Positions 1 to 8,733 of a DNA stretch of 64,000 bases are shown here, in pieces. Under the pieces are notes generated by a model. The model worked only from the letters and a program-made list of their open reading frames with translations, was not told the origin of the DNA and ran no database searches. The stretch comes from Hydrogenedens sp964549105. Its GTDB lineage: Bacteria > Hydrogenedentota > Hydrogenedentia > Hydrogenedentales > Hydrogenedentaceae. The position numbers and the translations under genes are program-made. Location of the stretch: contig CAZJTZ010000002.1 in assembly GCA_964549105.1 (NCBI GenBank), forward strand, positions 135,429-199,428. The letters run 5' to 3'. How positions within the stretch are numbered: position 1 is the stretch's first letter; the number at the start of each line of letters is the position of its first letter.

Positions 1-1665
1 CCTTTTACCTTGTTTTAAAAGGTTTGATAAAGTTTCTAATAATGACGCAAATTGCTCTGTTGTAAGAGGCACTATCTTTTGTGGGAATCCATTATACTCA
101 TACTTTACAGAAATCCAAAATGTAGAATATGTGTCATTATGGATTTGTGGTGCAATAAAGATGCAAAATATTTTGTCACCAGGATATTGAATTTCAAAAT
201 CTCTTAAATGTCTCATTACTGGTTGTCCTTCCTGCACCCATTGTATTTTTGTTATATTTAGTGTAACTTCACAAATTGCTTTAAATGTCGTATAGCGACA
301 TTCTATATCTGGCTTGTTTCCGGGAGAATGGTTAGTAGGTTCTCCATCATCATCTATTGGATAGTTTGGTTTTATTGAAATCTCATCATTTATTATTTTT
401 AATGCCTCTGTTATCAATTTCTCAAACTGTTCTGGCTTATATTTTTTTATCTTTTTAGAATCTCGCAAGATATTTATTATTTCTTCAATCCTATCTAAAT
501 TACCAAGTAATTTAGTTTTCTTTACCTTCTCTTTCAATTCCAAATTTAAATTTCTAAGACAAGAAATATAATTTTCTAATTCTCTTTTATTAAAAAGTGC
601 AATGTTAGTAAAAAGAAACTTTTGTTGGTCTTGAGTAATCTGTATATTTTCTTTTTCAATATAATCATTAATTATATTTTTTAAGGACTGGGCTATTTCT
701 TCTAAATGTTCTTTCTTTTCCCAGGGTAAGGGTGGTTTTTCAATGTCAGAAAGATAATTAAAATATTCCTCTAGTCTCGTGAACTTAATAGGCTCTCCAT
801 TATACATATTCAAAAGTTGCTCTATTTCAGCTTCTCTTGAAGGTTCCGTATTAATAGTCCACCGGTATCCTAATGGGTCATCCATCGTAACTTTAAAATA
901 TCTTGTAAGTCTAAAATACCTCATTATGTTATCGCCATAATCGAATAGATTATTTATCTTTTTATCTGGCACCTCTTCTATACCATAAAATTCTTTGGCA
1001 AACTTATGAATATATTCCTCAGGTTTTTTGTATTTTCTAAATTCCAAAATTCTATCAATATATTCATCTATTTGATTGAAGTTAATAAGAGTTGGAACAA
1101 AGATACTAAATTCTGTTTTATCCAATCCTCTTTTCGTTGTTTTTTGATTAAGTTTGTGAATAAGATGCATTACACCGATAAATGGCATTATATTGAAATT
1201 TTCTTTTTCTGAAAAATCTATATTCCAGGGATTTGGAAACTGAAGTTTGAGTAGGCTTTTGAAAAATATATGGTCTATATCATAGTTTTCCTTCAAAAAC
1301 TTATTTCCTAATTCAGTTATCAATACATTACCAAAACCTTCTCTTGCTATTGAAAATCCTAACTTATTTAATGGATTAACCGATTGTCTTCCTCTCATTG
1401 GTGGGTCTTCATATTCTTGAGAATCAAAAATTTCTTGGGCTATTTTCAATGGAATCTCTGAAGAAATTTCTTTATTATAATACTTTCTAAACTTCTGGTG
1501 AATTTTAAGAGGTTTATAAATGCGTTCCTGAATTAACAGAACTTGATATTTTGTCTGATTGTCTTTACAAAATGGTTGCCCTTCTAACTTTTTCAATACT
1601 CTTAAAAAATCTCTTAACCTTTCTGGATTTCTTACAGTAGTTGAGATTGACCAGGGCTTTTTCAT
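1..1665 (-). CDS. AlwI/BstNBI-family type IIS restriction endonuclease (3' end cut by window)
   Basis: Reading the minus strand from the ATG at 1665-1663 gives 555 codons with no stop up to the window edge, so the gene continues to the left. The protein starts MKKPWSISTTVRNPERL, the typical N-terminus of the AlwI endonuclease family. Further on come 'RYFRLTRYF', then 'HSPGNKPDIE' and 'PVMRHLRDFE', which parallel N.BstNBI as I remember it. The candidate PD-(D/E)xK acidic residues are D453, E466 and E479, spaced 13 and 13, the same spacing I recall for the essential acids of N.BstNBI. About 50 C-terminal residues are probably missing. Family members cut or nick a few bases outside an asymmetric site such as GGATC. 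The partner methyltransferase is not in the window and may lie to the left. The reading frame is intact, so it is probably functional; exact specificity is inferred. Confidence 0.88.
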   Translation of the reverse strand, partial: MKKPWSISTTVRNPERLRDFLRVLKKLEGQPFCKDNQTKYQVLLIQERIYKPLKIHQKFRKYYNKEISSEIPLKIAQEIFDSQEYEDPPMRGRQSVNPLNKLGFSIAREGFGNVLITELGNKFLKENYDIDHIFFKSLLKLQFPNPWNIDFSEKENFNIMPFIGVMHLIHKLNQKTTKRGLDKTEFSIFVPTLINFNQIDEYIDRILEFRKYKKPEEYIHKFAKEFYGIEEVPDKKINNLFDYGDNIMRYFRLTRYFKVTMDDPLGYRWTINTEPSREAEIEQLLNMYNGEPIKFTRLEEYFNYLSDIEKPPLPWEKKEHLEEIAQSLKNIINDYIEKENIQITQDQQKFLFTNIALFNKRELENYISCLRNLNLELKEKVKKTKLLGNLDRIEEIINILRDSKKIKKYKPEQFEKLITEALKIINDEISIKPNYPIDDDGEPTNHSPGNKPDIECRYTTFKAICEVTLNITKIQWVQEGQPVMRHLRDFEIQYPGDKIFCIFIAPQIHNDTYSTFWISVKYEYNGFPQKIVPLTTEQFASLLETLSNLLKQGKR

Positions 1666-1896
1666 TTAGTCTACTTTCTGATTAAATATAAAACTATATT
1701 TTAATATCTTATGTTTCAATTATGAGTTCTGTAATAGTATATTCCCAGATACTTTAATTGTAGTCGGTTATTCTCGATATAATCAATTATAAAAGGGGGA
1801 AGGAAAGTTATGTATCTATTAAGTTAGATTTGTGAATTGCAATACAGATAGTTGGTTACGCAGTGTTTTTTTTGTAGATATTAAGATTAGTTCTGT

Positions 1897-2913
1897 TTAC
1901 TCGCGGAGGAGGACATCGCAGGCTAATCGGATTTTTTCAAGTAGTTTGCGGAAGAAGGTGTGGTGTCGTGCCTGTTCGCGAAGGAAAATGATAGTTTTTC
2001 GTTGTAGTAGGTAGCGGTTAAGTTTTTGCTTTTTGGGTTGGATTTTTACCCCCTGCACTTCTTCCATTGGTTTCCACAAGGTTTCCTTTGGATAGCCAAA
2101 GGTAATCAGGTCTTCATCTGCAATCTGGTCAATGGTTTTTCGCATCATTTTCAATTTCTCAGGGTCAGTGCTTAATTCCTCAACCCACTTTTTCAAAGAA
2201 CCTGTGCTGGGCCTTGTGTGTTGCTTCACGCCTAAGGGGTCGCCCAATCCTTGTTGATGATTGTCATCTTCCGATTTGCCATAATCAATTGCTTCTGGTT
2301 CAAATGGAATTTCAAGAAAGGCGCATATCTGCTCAAACTGTTCTTCGGGTTTCTTTACAAGGTCTTCATAGCGGATATGATAAATATCCACTTCCTTCTT
2401 ACGCAAGAAATCGGCAATAGCGGGTATATAACGGTTAAGTATGGGATTGTGCTCGTTGGCAACTTTATAATCGCCATCGAAAAATGAGTTTGCAAAGGAT
2501 GAGAATGTAGCCAGAGGATGCCGTGTCAGAATGATATACTTTGCATCGGGGTAGACCTTTGCAATAAAAGGTAGCACTAACGAATATGCGGGTGTTTTAT
2601 CGAGACAGATTTTTTTGTTCCCTTTAGCAATTAGGTATTGGCTATACAGCACATCGCAATAGGCACGGCATGCTTTCCAATAATCGTTTTCTTTATTGGG
2701 CAACTGTTCCACGAACAATTTTTGAGCTTCCGCAGATAAGATATGGTCATACGGCGCCTTATCCACCTTTGCCCATACGCCCAGGTGTGCTAATGGCGTC
2801 AAGATATGCGGTTCTGGACCTCCCTGAATCAAGGAATGAGATGATAGCATTCGTTCCAGCATTGTCGTTCCAGAACGAGGCGGTCCTATTAAAAACACCA
2901 TCCTATATTCCAT
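1897..2913 (-). CDS. Sulfotransferase family protein
   Basis: A 338-residue protein of the PAPS-dependent sulfotransferase fold (Sulfotransfer_3-like). Near the N-terminus FLIGPPRSGTTMLERML is the 5'-phosphosulfate-binding loop, and KYIILTRHPLATFSSF about 130 residues in is the 3'-phosphate-binding motif. Family members move a sulfuryl group from PAPS to a sugar, lipid or protein hydroxyl; the acceptor cannot be told from sequence. There is no signal peptide or membrane segment, so it is cytosolic or peripheral. AAGGAAG lies just upstream of the ATG. It is divergent from the gene at 3004, and the shared 90-bp spacer holds a perfect dyad. PAPS-synthesis genes are not in the window. Confidence 0.85.
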   Translation of the reverse strand: MEYRMVFLIGPPRSGTTMLERMLSSHSLIQGGPEPHILTPLAHLGVWAKVDKAPYDHILSAEAQKLFVEQLPNKENDYWKACRAYCDVLYSQYLIAKGNKKICLDKTPAYSLVLPFIAKVYPDAKYIILTRHPLATFSSFANSFFDGDYKVANEHNPILNRYIPAIADFLRKKEVDIYHIRYEDLVKKPEEQFEQICAFLEIPFEPEAIDYGKSEDDNHQQGLGDPLGVKQHTRPSTGSLKKWVEELSTDPEKLKMMRKTIDQIADEDLITFGYPKETLWKPMEEVQGVKIQPKKQKLNRYLLQRKTIIFLREQARHHTFFRKLLEKIRLACDVLLRE

Positions 2914-2955
2914 GTAATTCTTCCTTATCGTTTATTGAGACTAAAAGTTTACAAT

Positions 2956-2977
2956 ATATGACAGTGAACTGTCATAT
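2956..2977. promoter_or_regulatory. Perfect 22-bp dyad in a divergent intergenic region (operator candidate)
   Basis: Arms ATATGACAGT (2956-2965) and ACTGTCATAT (2968-2977) are exact reverse complements around a 2-bp centre. The dyad sits 43 bp from the sulfotransferase start and 27 bp from the beta-lactamase-like start, where a dimeric repressor or activator could control both. No T-run follows, so it does not look like a terminator. The binding protein is unknown. Confidence 0.5.
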
Positions 2978-3003
2978 TCAGTATAAGGAAATATAAGTAT
3001 ATC

Positions 3004-4938
3004 ATGTCAGGGCAAAAACATTTTCAGAGGCTTGTTGTTTGTATCCCTTTCCTTATTTTAACTGCACTTGCTCACGGAGAGGAAAGTTCATACGAAGAGC
3101 AAATTCTCCATTGTCTTGATAAGGAGATTCCGCAACTGTTGCAAAAATATACTGTTTCGGGAACAGTCATTGCATTAGTGAATGGGGACACTGTGATTTT
3201 GAAGGGATATGGCAAATTAGGATTTGACCTCAACGAGCCAATGGACGCAAAGCAGACGCCTGTATTTGTGGCTTCTTTGTCCAAGTTGTTTACCGCGACG
3301 GGAATTATGCAACTCTACGAGCAAAACAAAATATCCTTAAATGTTGATGTCAATCACTATCTTTCAGATTTTCAAATAGTGTATTCTTATCCTGAACCCA
3401 TAACCATTCACCATCTTTTGACACATACCGCAGGTTTTGACGACCGATTTTTAGGTATGGGTGCTCCAACATTAGATAAGGTCTTACCGTTGGGCATATA
3501 TCTGTCAAAGAGGTTACCTCCAATTGTTTTTCCACCGGGAACAGTTATCAGTTATTCCAATCATGGGTTTGCATTACTGGGTCATGTTATAGAGCAAGTA
3601 TCAGGCAAAAGTTTTAAGGATTACATGGCAGAAAATTTATTTGAGCCGCTCGAAATGAGCCATAGCCGATTTGATGGGACTTATCCCGAGACACTGAAAC
3701 CCCCAAAGGCATATCTCGAATACCTTGGCAAGATGAGAACTGTAGAAATGGACTTTGCTCAAACTCCACCTGCTTCGAGTTTATGCACAACGGCTGAAGA
3801 TTTTTCTCATTTTTTAATATCCATGCTGAACGATGGAAAGTATAAAGACCACTTTGTTTTACAACCTGAAACGGTTAAATTCATACAGACCCCACGATAT
3901 AAACTTCATCCACTACTCCCCGGTTATGCCTGTTGCTGGGAAGAACGATTCATTAACGGGAAACGGGCACTCCAACATTCAGGATTGACCTGGGGATTTA
4001 GCAGTCATGTTTTGATTATTCCTGAGGAAAAATTTGGATTGTTCATCTCAATCAACAAGGGAGGGCACGCCTTTATTTCTGAAGTAATTTCCTTGCTTGT
4101 GTCAAAATTCACTCTACCTATACGGAATATACCAGATGTTCGCAAAAACCCACTCTTTGTTAACCCTTCATATTATAGAGCAGTATCAGGTTTTTATCGG
4201 CATAATCGTTATTGTCGCAGTGATTATTTCAAATTAGCCACATTTCTGCCTGGTTTTGTGCAAGAGATATATGTTCGTGGTGATGGAACAGAACAGACTT
4301 TGACTATGAAATATCTTGTGTTTCAATCCGGTGAGTGGAAGGTTGAGGAATTAGGCGATATGTTTTGGGGAAGGAAAACGCAATATGGTGATGTTGCCAG
4401 TTCACCCCGGATAACCTTTATCAAGGGGGCTGAACAGGGAACACATCAATTGGTGATAGGGAATGATGTCTACGAACCTATCCATTTCTGGGAATCAAAA
4501 CTATGTCAATACACCTTATTTTTCGCATGTATAGCGATATTTATCATCCAATTCTTGCGTTTTCTTGCACGGTTGATAATACACAAAGATATAGATATGT
4601 TCATACGACCTCATAGCGATTATTTCCAGGTTATTAGCATATTATTTCTTACTTATGTTTTTATATTTACTGTATATCTGTTCTTATTTTCAAAACCTCA
4701 AGCATTGGGATATGGAACGCCTCCTATTCTGTTTATTCTTTTATTGTTTCCATTCCTTCTTCTCCTGCTCACAGTCATTGGTACAATACAATTCATCTTT
4801 TCGTTAAAAGACTTGCAAATACAAACATTTTTTGACCTGATGTCATTGTTTGCCTGTTATGGAATGTTATTCCTCTTCCATTATTGGAATATTTTAGATT
4901 TCCATTTATCAAGTTGGGGCACGCTCTACCTGTATTAA
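3004..4938 (+). CDS. Serine beta-lactamase-like (class C/PBP fold) membrane protein
   Basis: A 644-residue protein with a signal peptide (about residues 1-25), a beta-lactamase/transpeptidase-like domain (about 30-370, PF00144 type) and four predicted membrane segments after about residue 500. The catalytic triad motifs are present: S91-x-x-K94 (ASLSK), Y184-S-N186 and H325-S-G327. Such domains act as esterases, D-aminopeptidases or D-Ala-D-Ala carboxypeptidases more often than as true beta-lactamases. The domain should face the periplasm, tethered by the C-terminal membrane bundle. The start is a little uncertain, because the AAGGAA upstream is about 14 nt away. A dyad just upstream may regulate it. 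Substrate unknown. Confidence 0.85.
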   Translation: MSGQKHFQRLVVCIPFLILTALAHGEESSYEEQILHCLDKEIPQLLQKYTVSGTVIALVNGDTVILKGYGKLGFDLNEPMDAKQTPVFVASLSKLFTATGIMQLYEQNKISLNVDVNHYLSDFQIVYSYPEPITIHHLLTHTAGFDDRFLGMGAPTLDKVLPLGIYLSKRLPPIVFPPGTVISYSNHGFALLGHVIEQVSGKSFKDYMAENLFEPLEMSHSRFDGTYPETLKPPKAYLEYLGKMRTVEMDFAQTPPASSLCTTAEDFSHFLISMLNDGKYKDHFVLQPETVKFIQTPRYKLHPLLPGYACCWEERFINGKRALQHSGLTWGFSSHVLIIPEEKFGLFISINKGGHAFISEVISLLVSKFTLPIRNIPDVRKNPLFVNPSYYRAVSGFYRHNRYCRSDYFKLATFLPGFVQEIYVRGDGTEQTLTMKYLVFQSGEWKVEELGDMFWGRKTQYGDVASSPRITFIKGAEQGTHQLVIGNDVYEPIHFWESKLCQYTLFFACIAIFIIQFLRFLARLIIHKDIDMFIRPHSDYFQVISILFLTYVFIFTVYLFLFSKPQALGYGTPPILFILLLFPFLLLLLTVIGTIQFIFSLKDLQIQTFFDLMSLFACYGMLFLFHYWNILDFHLSSWGTLYLY

Positions 4939-5020
4939 TTTTGTTAAATAACGATATGAGCGTGTTATACTTTTAAAGGTTTATTAATAGTAATTGCAAA
5001 AATTCAGGAAAGGAATTTTT

Positions 5021-5542
5021 ATGAAATATATTTCATGGCTTATGTCGGGGATTGTAGTTGTTCTATGTTCTTGCCAGTCAGGACCGGAAGGTGGTGTAGC
5101 AAACAAAGTCTTATCGGACTTCGGATTACGAGAAAAGCCTGAAGGATATGTCAGTGAAACGGACAAAGTATTCCAGCGTTTAGGTGAAATAGGGGCTACG
5201 GAATTGCAACGGCTCAACCTTGAAAATCGGCATGGTGAAGTAAAGTTTGAACAAAAAGGTGCACGTGGTGAATATTATAAGGAAGTGAAGGTTTATACTC
5301 AATACTCTCCGATGGATGCTAAACCTGTCAGTCATTCAGGAGAAAGCGGACAATCCTACACGGCGACAATTTCATATACCTATCGTATTTATCGGAGTGC
5401 TTCCAAACCGACCCGAGTAGAGGCTCAGGAAGCAACAGCGGATATTCCCATGGAAACAGAAGGACGGGAAACCTATAGATATTCATTAGGTCCAGGAGGT
5501 GTATGGGATGGTCAGAGGGGACAAAAGGTAAAAAGCGAATAG
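5021..5542 (+). CDS. Small lipoprotein of unknown function
   Basis: A 173-residue protein beginning MKYISWLMSGIVVVLCSCQSG: a short basic start, a hydrophobic stretch and a lipobox-like LCSC, so export and lipidation at Cys18 are likely. The ATG at 5021 is preferred over an in-frame TTG at 4994, because CAGGAAAGGA lies at proper spacing before the ATG and the signal peptide begins there. The mature part is hydrophilic with alternating short strands. I recognise no domain. It stands alone, ending 32 bp from the convergent purU gene. Confidence 0.7.
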   Translation: MKYISWLMSGIVVVLCSCQSGPEGGVANKVLSDFGLREKPEGYVSETDKVFQRLGEIGATELQRLNLENRHGEVKFEQKGARGEYYKEVKVYTQYSPMDAKPVSHSGESGQSYTATISYTYRIYRSASKPTRVEAQEATADIPMETEGRETYRYSLGPGGVWDGQRGQKVKSE

Positions 5543-5574
5543 GAATATTACCTCACTGCTTTTCGAGAAAGGCG

Positions 5575-6435
5575 TTAATCAAAGATAATAGTCCTTCGAT
5601 GGTATACCATAATGCGGTCGTCTGCGTGAGCCTTTACTGCCTCAGATAGCACTTTCTTTTCAATATCCCTTCCCATAGCGATTAAATCCTCTACGCTGTG
5701 TGTGTGATTGACATGGATACATTCCTGATAAATGATAGGACCTTCATCCAATTCCTCTGTAACATAGTGGCTTGTTGCACCAATAAGTTTTACTCCGCGT
5801 TCATACGCCTGATGATAGGGTTTTGCACCTGCAAACGCAGGAAGGAAACTATGATGAACATTAATTATGCGGTTGCGATAGGAATGAACAAACTCTGCAT
5901 TCAAAATCTGCATATATCGTGCTAATACGATAAAGTCTATATAATGTCGCTCAAATAGTTCACGCACCTGACTTTCCGCTTCTAGTTTGGTAGTAGATGT
6001 TACAGGAATATAAAAAAACGGCACAGAAAAACTTTCAGATACGGACTCCAGGTCAGGATGATTACTTACCACCAGAGCAATATCTGCATTAATCTCGCCG
6101 TATTTATGTTTCAAAAACAAATCATATAAACAGTGGTCATACTTCGAAACCATAATTGCTATCTTTTTTCGCTCATTACTGAACGAAAGAGTAGTATCCA
6201 TCTGGAACTGCTCTGCTAATCCTTGTAGTTCCTTTTGAAATTGTGATTTAGTAATATTCATGTTGGAGCAGTCAAAATAGACTCGCATAAAGAAACGATT
6301 ATCCATTTCTTCTTTATGCTGTTGTGCATGAATAATGTTCCCTCCTCGCTCAAAAATGAAACGGGCAACATTGTAGACAATTCCGGGCACATCCGGGCAA
6401 TGCAATTGTAACACGGCCGATTTGCTACATTTCAT
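5575..6435 (-). CDS. purU: Formyltetrahydrofolate deformylase
   Basis: A 286-residue protein with an N-terminal ACT-like domain (about 1-85, 'LQLHCPDVPGIVYNVARFIFERGGNI') and a C-terminal formyltransferase fold. The catalytic region NVHHSFLPAFAGAKPYHQAY followed by GATSHYVTEELDEGPII matches PurU, with the expected Asn, His and Asp. It hydrolyses 10-formyl-THF to THF and formate, balancing one-carbon pools and supplying formate. The ATG at 6435 is chosen over a GTG two codons earlier because AAAGGAAAG is properly spaced only for the ATG. It is not linked to the gcv/folD operon at 46.7-52.1 kb but acts in the same folate pathway. Confidence 0.93.
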   Translation of the reverse strand: MKCSKSAVLQLHCPDVPGIVYNVARFIFERGGNIIHAQQHKEEMDNRFFMRVYFDCSNMNITKSQFQKELQGLAEQFQMDTTLSFSNERKKIAIMVSKYDHCLYDLFLKHKYGEINADIALVVSNHPDLESVSESFSVPFFYIPVTSTTKLEAESQVRELFERHYIDFIVLARYMQILNAEFVHSYRNRIINVHHSFLPAFAGAKPYHQAYERGVKLIGATSHYVTEELDEGPIIYQECIHVNHTHSVEDLIAMGRDIEKKVLSEAVKAHADDRIMVYHRRTIIFD

Positions 6436-6591
6436 TTGCACTTTCCTTTATGTTAATAACTGCCTTACTCTAACTCTTTTTTGTTTAAGGGATTATCAAG
6501 TTGTAAAATTCCTTTAAGATTATGTAAAAATAATATAACATAAATTGAGAAGTAAAATGTTTAGAATAACAAAGAATAGAGGATAGTTACG

Positions 6592-8379
6592 ATGATACAG
6601 AGGACTTTGTTTATTGTCTCCGCTATAGTGTTCACACAGGCATTTGCTTTTGCGGACCCAAACTCATTCTACCCCAGAGGAGAAATAGAGAAACGAATCC
6701 AATGGGTGCAGGACCGATTTGATTTTGTTCATGACCCTGCTTATACAGATTCATTTATCTTGCAGGATGTCAGACTCAATCCGGATACACCCCGTCGTTT
6801 CCAGGAGTTTAGTGGAGACATTTCGGGCAGATTTTTAGAAGTAATATCATTAGAACCACGAGGTGACTATCATAAGGCATGGGCAAAAAGGATTGCTCAG
6901 GAAATTATAGAATGTCAGAAGGAAGATGGTAGGTTTGGCAATCCGAACCTGGTATTTACTAAGGACCAGGTCGGTAGAGACCACATGGCGTTGCTATGGG
7001 GCAATGGCAGATTGTTGGTAGGGTTAATCACTTATTATCAAGTAAATAAAGACTCTGCAATATTGGAAGCATGCAGGAAGATGGGAGATTTTTTCATCGC
7101 CATTTTTGAGGAGTGTTCTCAGCCCGATGTGATTAAGCGTCTGGAAAAACAGGGCGCCAATGGATTTATATGCTTTACTCAATGGAGCGAAGGGTTAGAA
7201 CTGCTTGCTCGTGCTACGGGTGATAACAAGTATCACGAAACGGCAATGAAAATGGAGCCGATTCTACAACCGCCTATAAACCAGCACTCCCATGGATATA
7301 TTACCACTTTGCGTGGTGACATGCTTATTTGGGAAACGACAAAAGACCCGGAAATTTTGGCAAGAAATGAAAAAAGATTTGCACAACTCGTTCAAGAAAA
7401 TTGGATACAAACTAATGGCGGAGTCCCAGAATATTTCAATAAGACTTATCCAAGAGATGAAGGTTGTTCGGAGGCAGATTTGTTCCGTTGGTGTTTGCAA
7501 TTATGGAAAGCCACAGAGAAAGAGGGATACCTGGAATATGCAGAACAATGTCTATTTAACAGTCTGTTCCCAAACCAGTTTGAAACAGGCGATTTTGGAC
7601 ATCATACATTTGACTCGATGGGATATGTGCCTTCCCCCGGACCGGGTCGAGCCTGGTGGTGTTGCACCATGCACGGCTTGTGTGCCTTACATGACTTAAA
7701 ACAGTGCGTAATAAATATGCCAACCGATGGAAAAATTCAAGTTAACCTTTTCCTCAGTGGAGAATATTATGGAAAAGATTTTGTACTCAAAGCCTCACGA
7801 TTAGAGAGTAAAAATGGAACATTTGAATACGATATAGACTGGTTAAAAACACCGACAGGGGAGTGGACCCTGTCTATTCGTCATCCATCCTGGGCAGAAA
7901 CGATAGAAGTGATAATAGATAATACACCAGAATTTACAAGTTCCAAACCGGGAATGGTTACTGTTAAGCGTGTATGGGAAGCAGGAAACAGAGTGCAAAT
8001 AAAAATTCAACCCAAAGTTAGATTTGTGAACACAGAATTAAAAGAGATTCCCTATGAACAATTATCCAATCTTCAAAAAATTGCGATATTTGTAGGACCC
8101 TGGCTAATGGGTATCAATTCCGTTGAAAATTCTATGTTCCATGGTGAACCGTATAGTGATAACATCATTTTTCTACCCGATAACTTTCAGGAACTACAAC
8201 AAAAGATAGTTTTCACAAACGAGGCACGCTTTCCACTTCAATCAGGACCGCATTTAACAGTTACTTATCAACATTCTGGATTTTCGGAACCATGCGAGGT
8301 TACCTTCAGTCCTGTTTCCGAACGCAGTCGCCATGTCGAGGCTACCTTTACCTTCTGGCACAACATCAAGAAACAGTAA
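6592..8379 (+). CDS. Exported GH127-type (DUF1680 superfamily) glycosidase
   Basis: A 595-residue protein with a clear signal peptide ending near AFAFA-DP. The body is an (alpha/alpha)6-type helical domain followed by beta-sandwich sequence, as in beta-L-arabinofuranosidases of GH127 and related GH142/146. The zinc-site pattern of that family is visible: E290-G-C292 and the double cysteine C357-C358 (WWCCTMHG), where one Cys is the nucleophile in characterised members; E280 is a candidate acid. Those role assignments come from the family, not from this protein. It likely removes arabinofuranose or a related sugar outside the cytoplasm. No transporter is adjacent. The aglycone and sugar are unknown. 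Confidence 0.8.
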   Translation: MIQRTLFIVSAIVFTQAFAFADPNSFYPRGEIEKRIQWVQDRFDFVHDPAYTDSFILQDVRLNPDTPRRFQEFSGDISGRFLEVISLEPRGDYHKAWAKRIAQEIIECQKEDGRFGNPNLVFTKDQVGRDHMALLWGNGRLLVGLITYYQVNKDSAILEACRKMGDFFIAIFEECSQPDVIKRLEKQGANGFICFTQWSEGLELLARATGDNKYHETAMKMEPILQPPINQHSHGYITTLRGDMLIWETTKDPEILARNEKRFAQLVQENWIQTNGGVPEYFNKTYPRDEGCSEADLFRWCLQLWKATEKEGYLEYAEQCLFNSLFPNQFETGDFGHHTFDSMGYVPSPGPGRAWWCCTMHGLCALHDLKQCVINMPTDGKIQVNLFLSGEYYGKDFVLKASRLESKNGTFEYDIDWLKTPTGEWTLSIRHPSWAETIEVIIDNTPEFTSSKPGMVTVKRVWEAGNRVQIKIQPKVRFVNTELKEIPYEQLSNLQKIAIFVGPWLMGINSVENSMFHGEPYSDNIIFLPDNFQELQQKIVFTNEARFPLQSGPHLTVTYQHSGFSEPCEVTFSPVSERSRHVEATFTFWHNIKKQ

Positions 8380-8733
8380 TCATTACAATTTATTTACGAA
8401 CCATTCCCATGGAGGGGTAGTTGCGTCCTCTTTTTTTATAGGCAGGAAGCCTGTGCTACGACTAAAAACATTGTTTATTTTGTTTAACAAAAAATAAAAA
8501 GTAGGAACAATTCATGAATTACCCCTACAACGAGATTACCGCATTAAAAGAATTATGCCGTTGTCATGTTAAGCATAGGAGAGAAAGCACTTCTATATTA
8601 TGCAATTTTATTCAGCAATTATTTTTATAATGTGAAATGTCCTGTAATTCGGTCATAATAAATTAGATTTAACTGATACCTTGTTTATATAATTTTTCCA
8701 AAACAAATTGGAGGACGAGCAATTTTTTCCAGG
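8380..8733. other. 354-bp intergenic region with REP-like palindromes
   Basis: No gene is seen here. GAGG (8412-8415) and CCTC (8427-8430) flank a loop and are followed by a run of seven T, a weak terminator candidate for the glycosidase gene. The stretch 8441-8460 contains CAGGAAGCCTG, a short imperfect palindrome of the kind seen in dispersed intergenic repeats, and a longer palindrome lies at 8501-8528. TATAAT at 8688-8693 is a possible -10 element for the next gene, but no convincing -35 lies at the right distance. Confidence 0.5.
8501..8528. repeat. REP-like imperfect palindrome
   Basis: GTAGG at 8501-8505 and CCTAC at 8524-8528 flank a perfect 12-bp palindrome AATTCATGAATT (8509-8520). 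The two 14-base halves match at 11 positions. The shape resembles GTAGGGGC...GCCCCTAC intergenic elements found in many genomes. Only one copy is seen in the window, so family membership is inferred. Confidence 0.45.

Noticed and set aside
1006..1212. Plus-strand open frame
   Set aside because: It lies entirely antisense to the restriction endonuclease gene, whose family match is clear.
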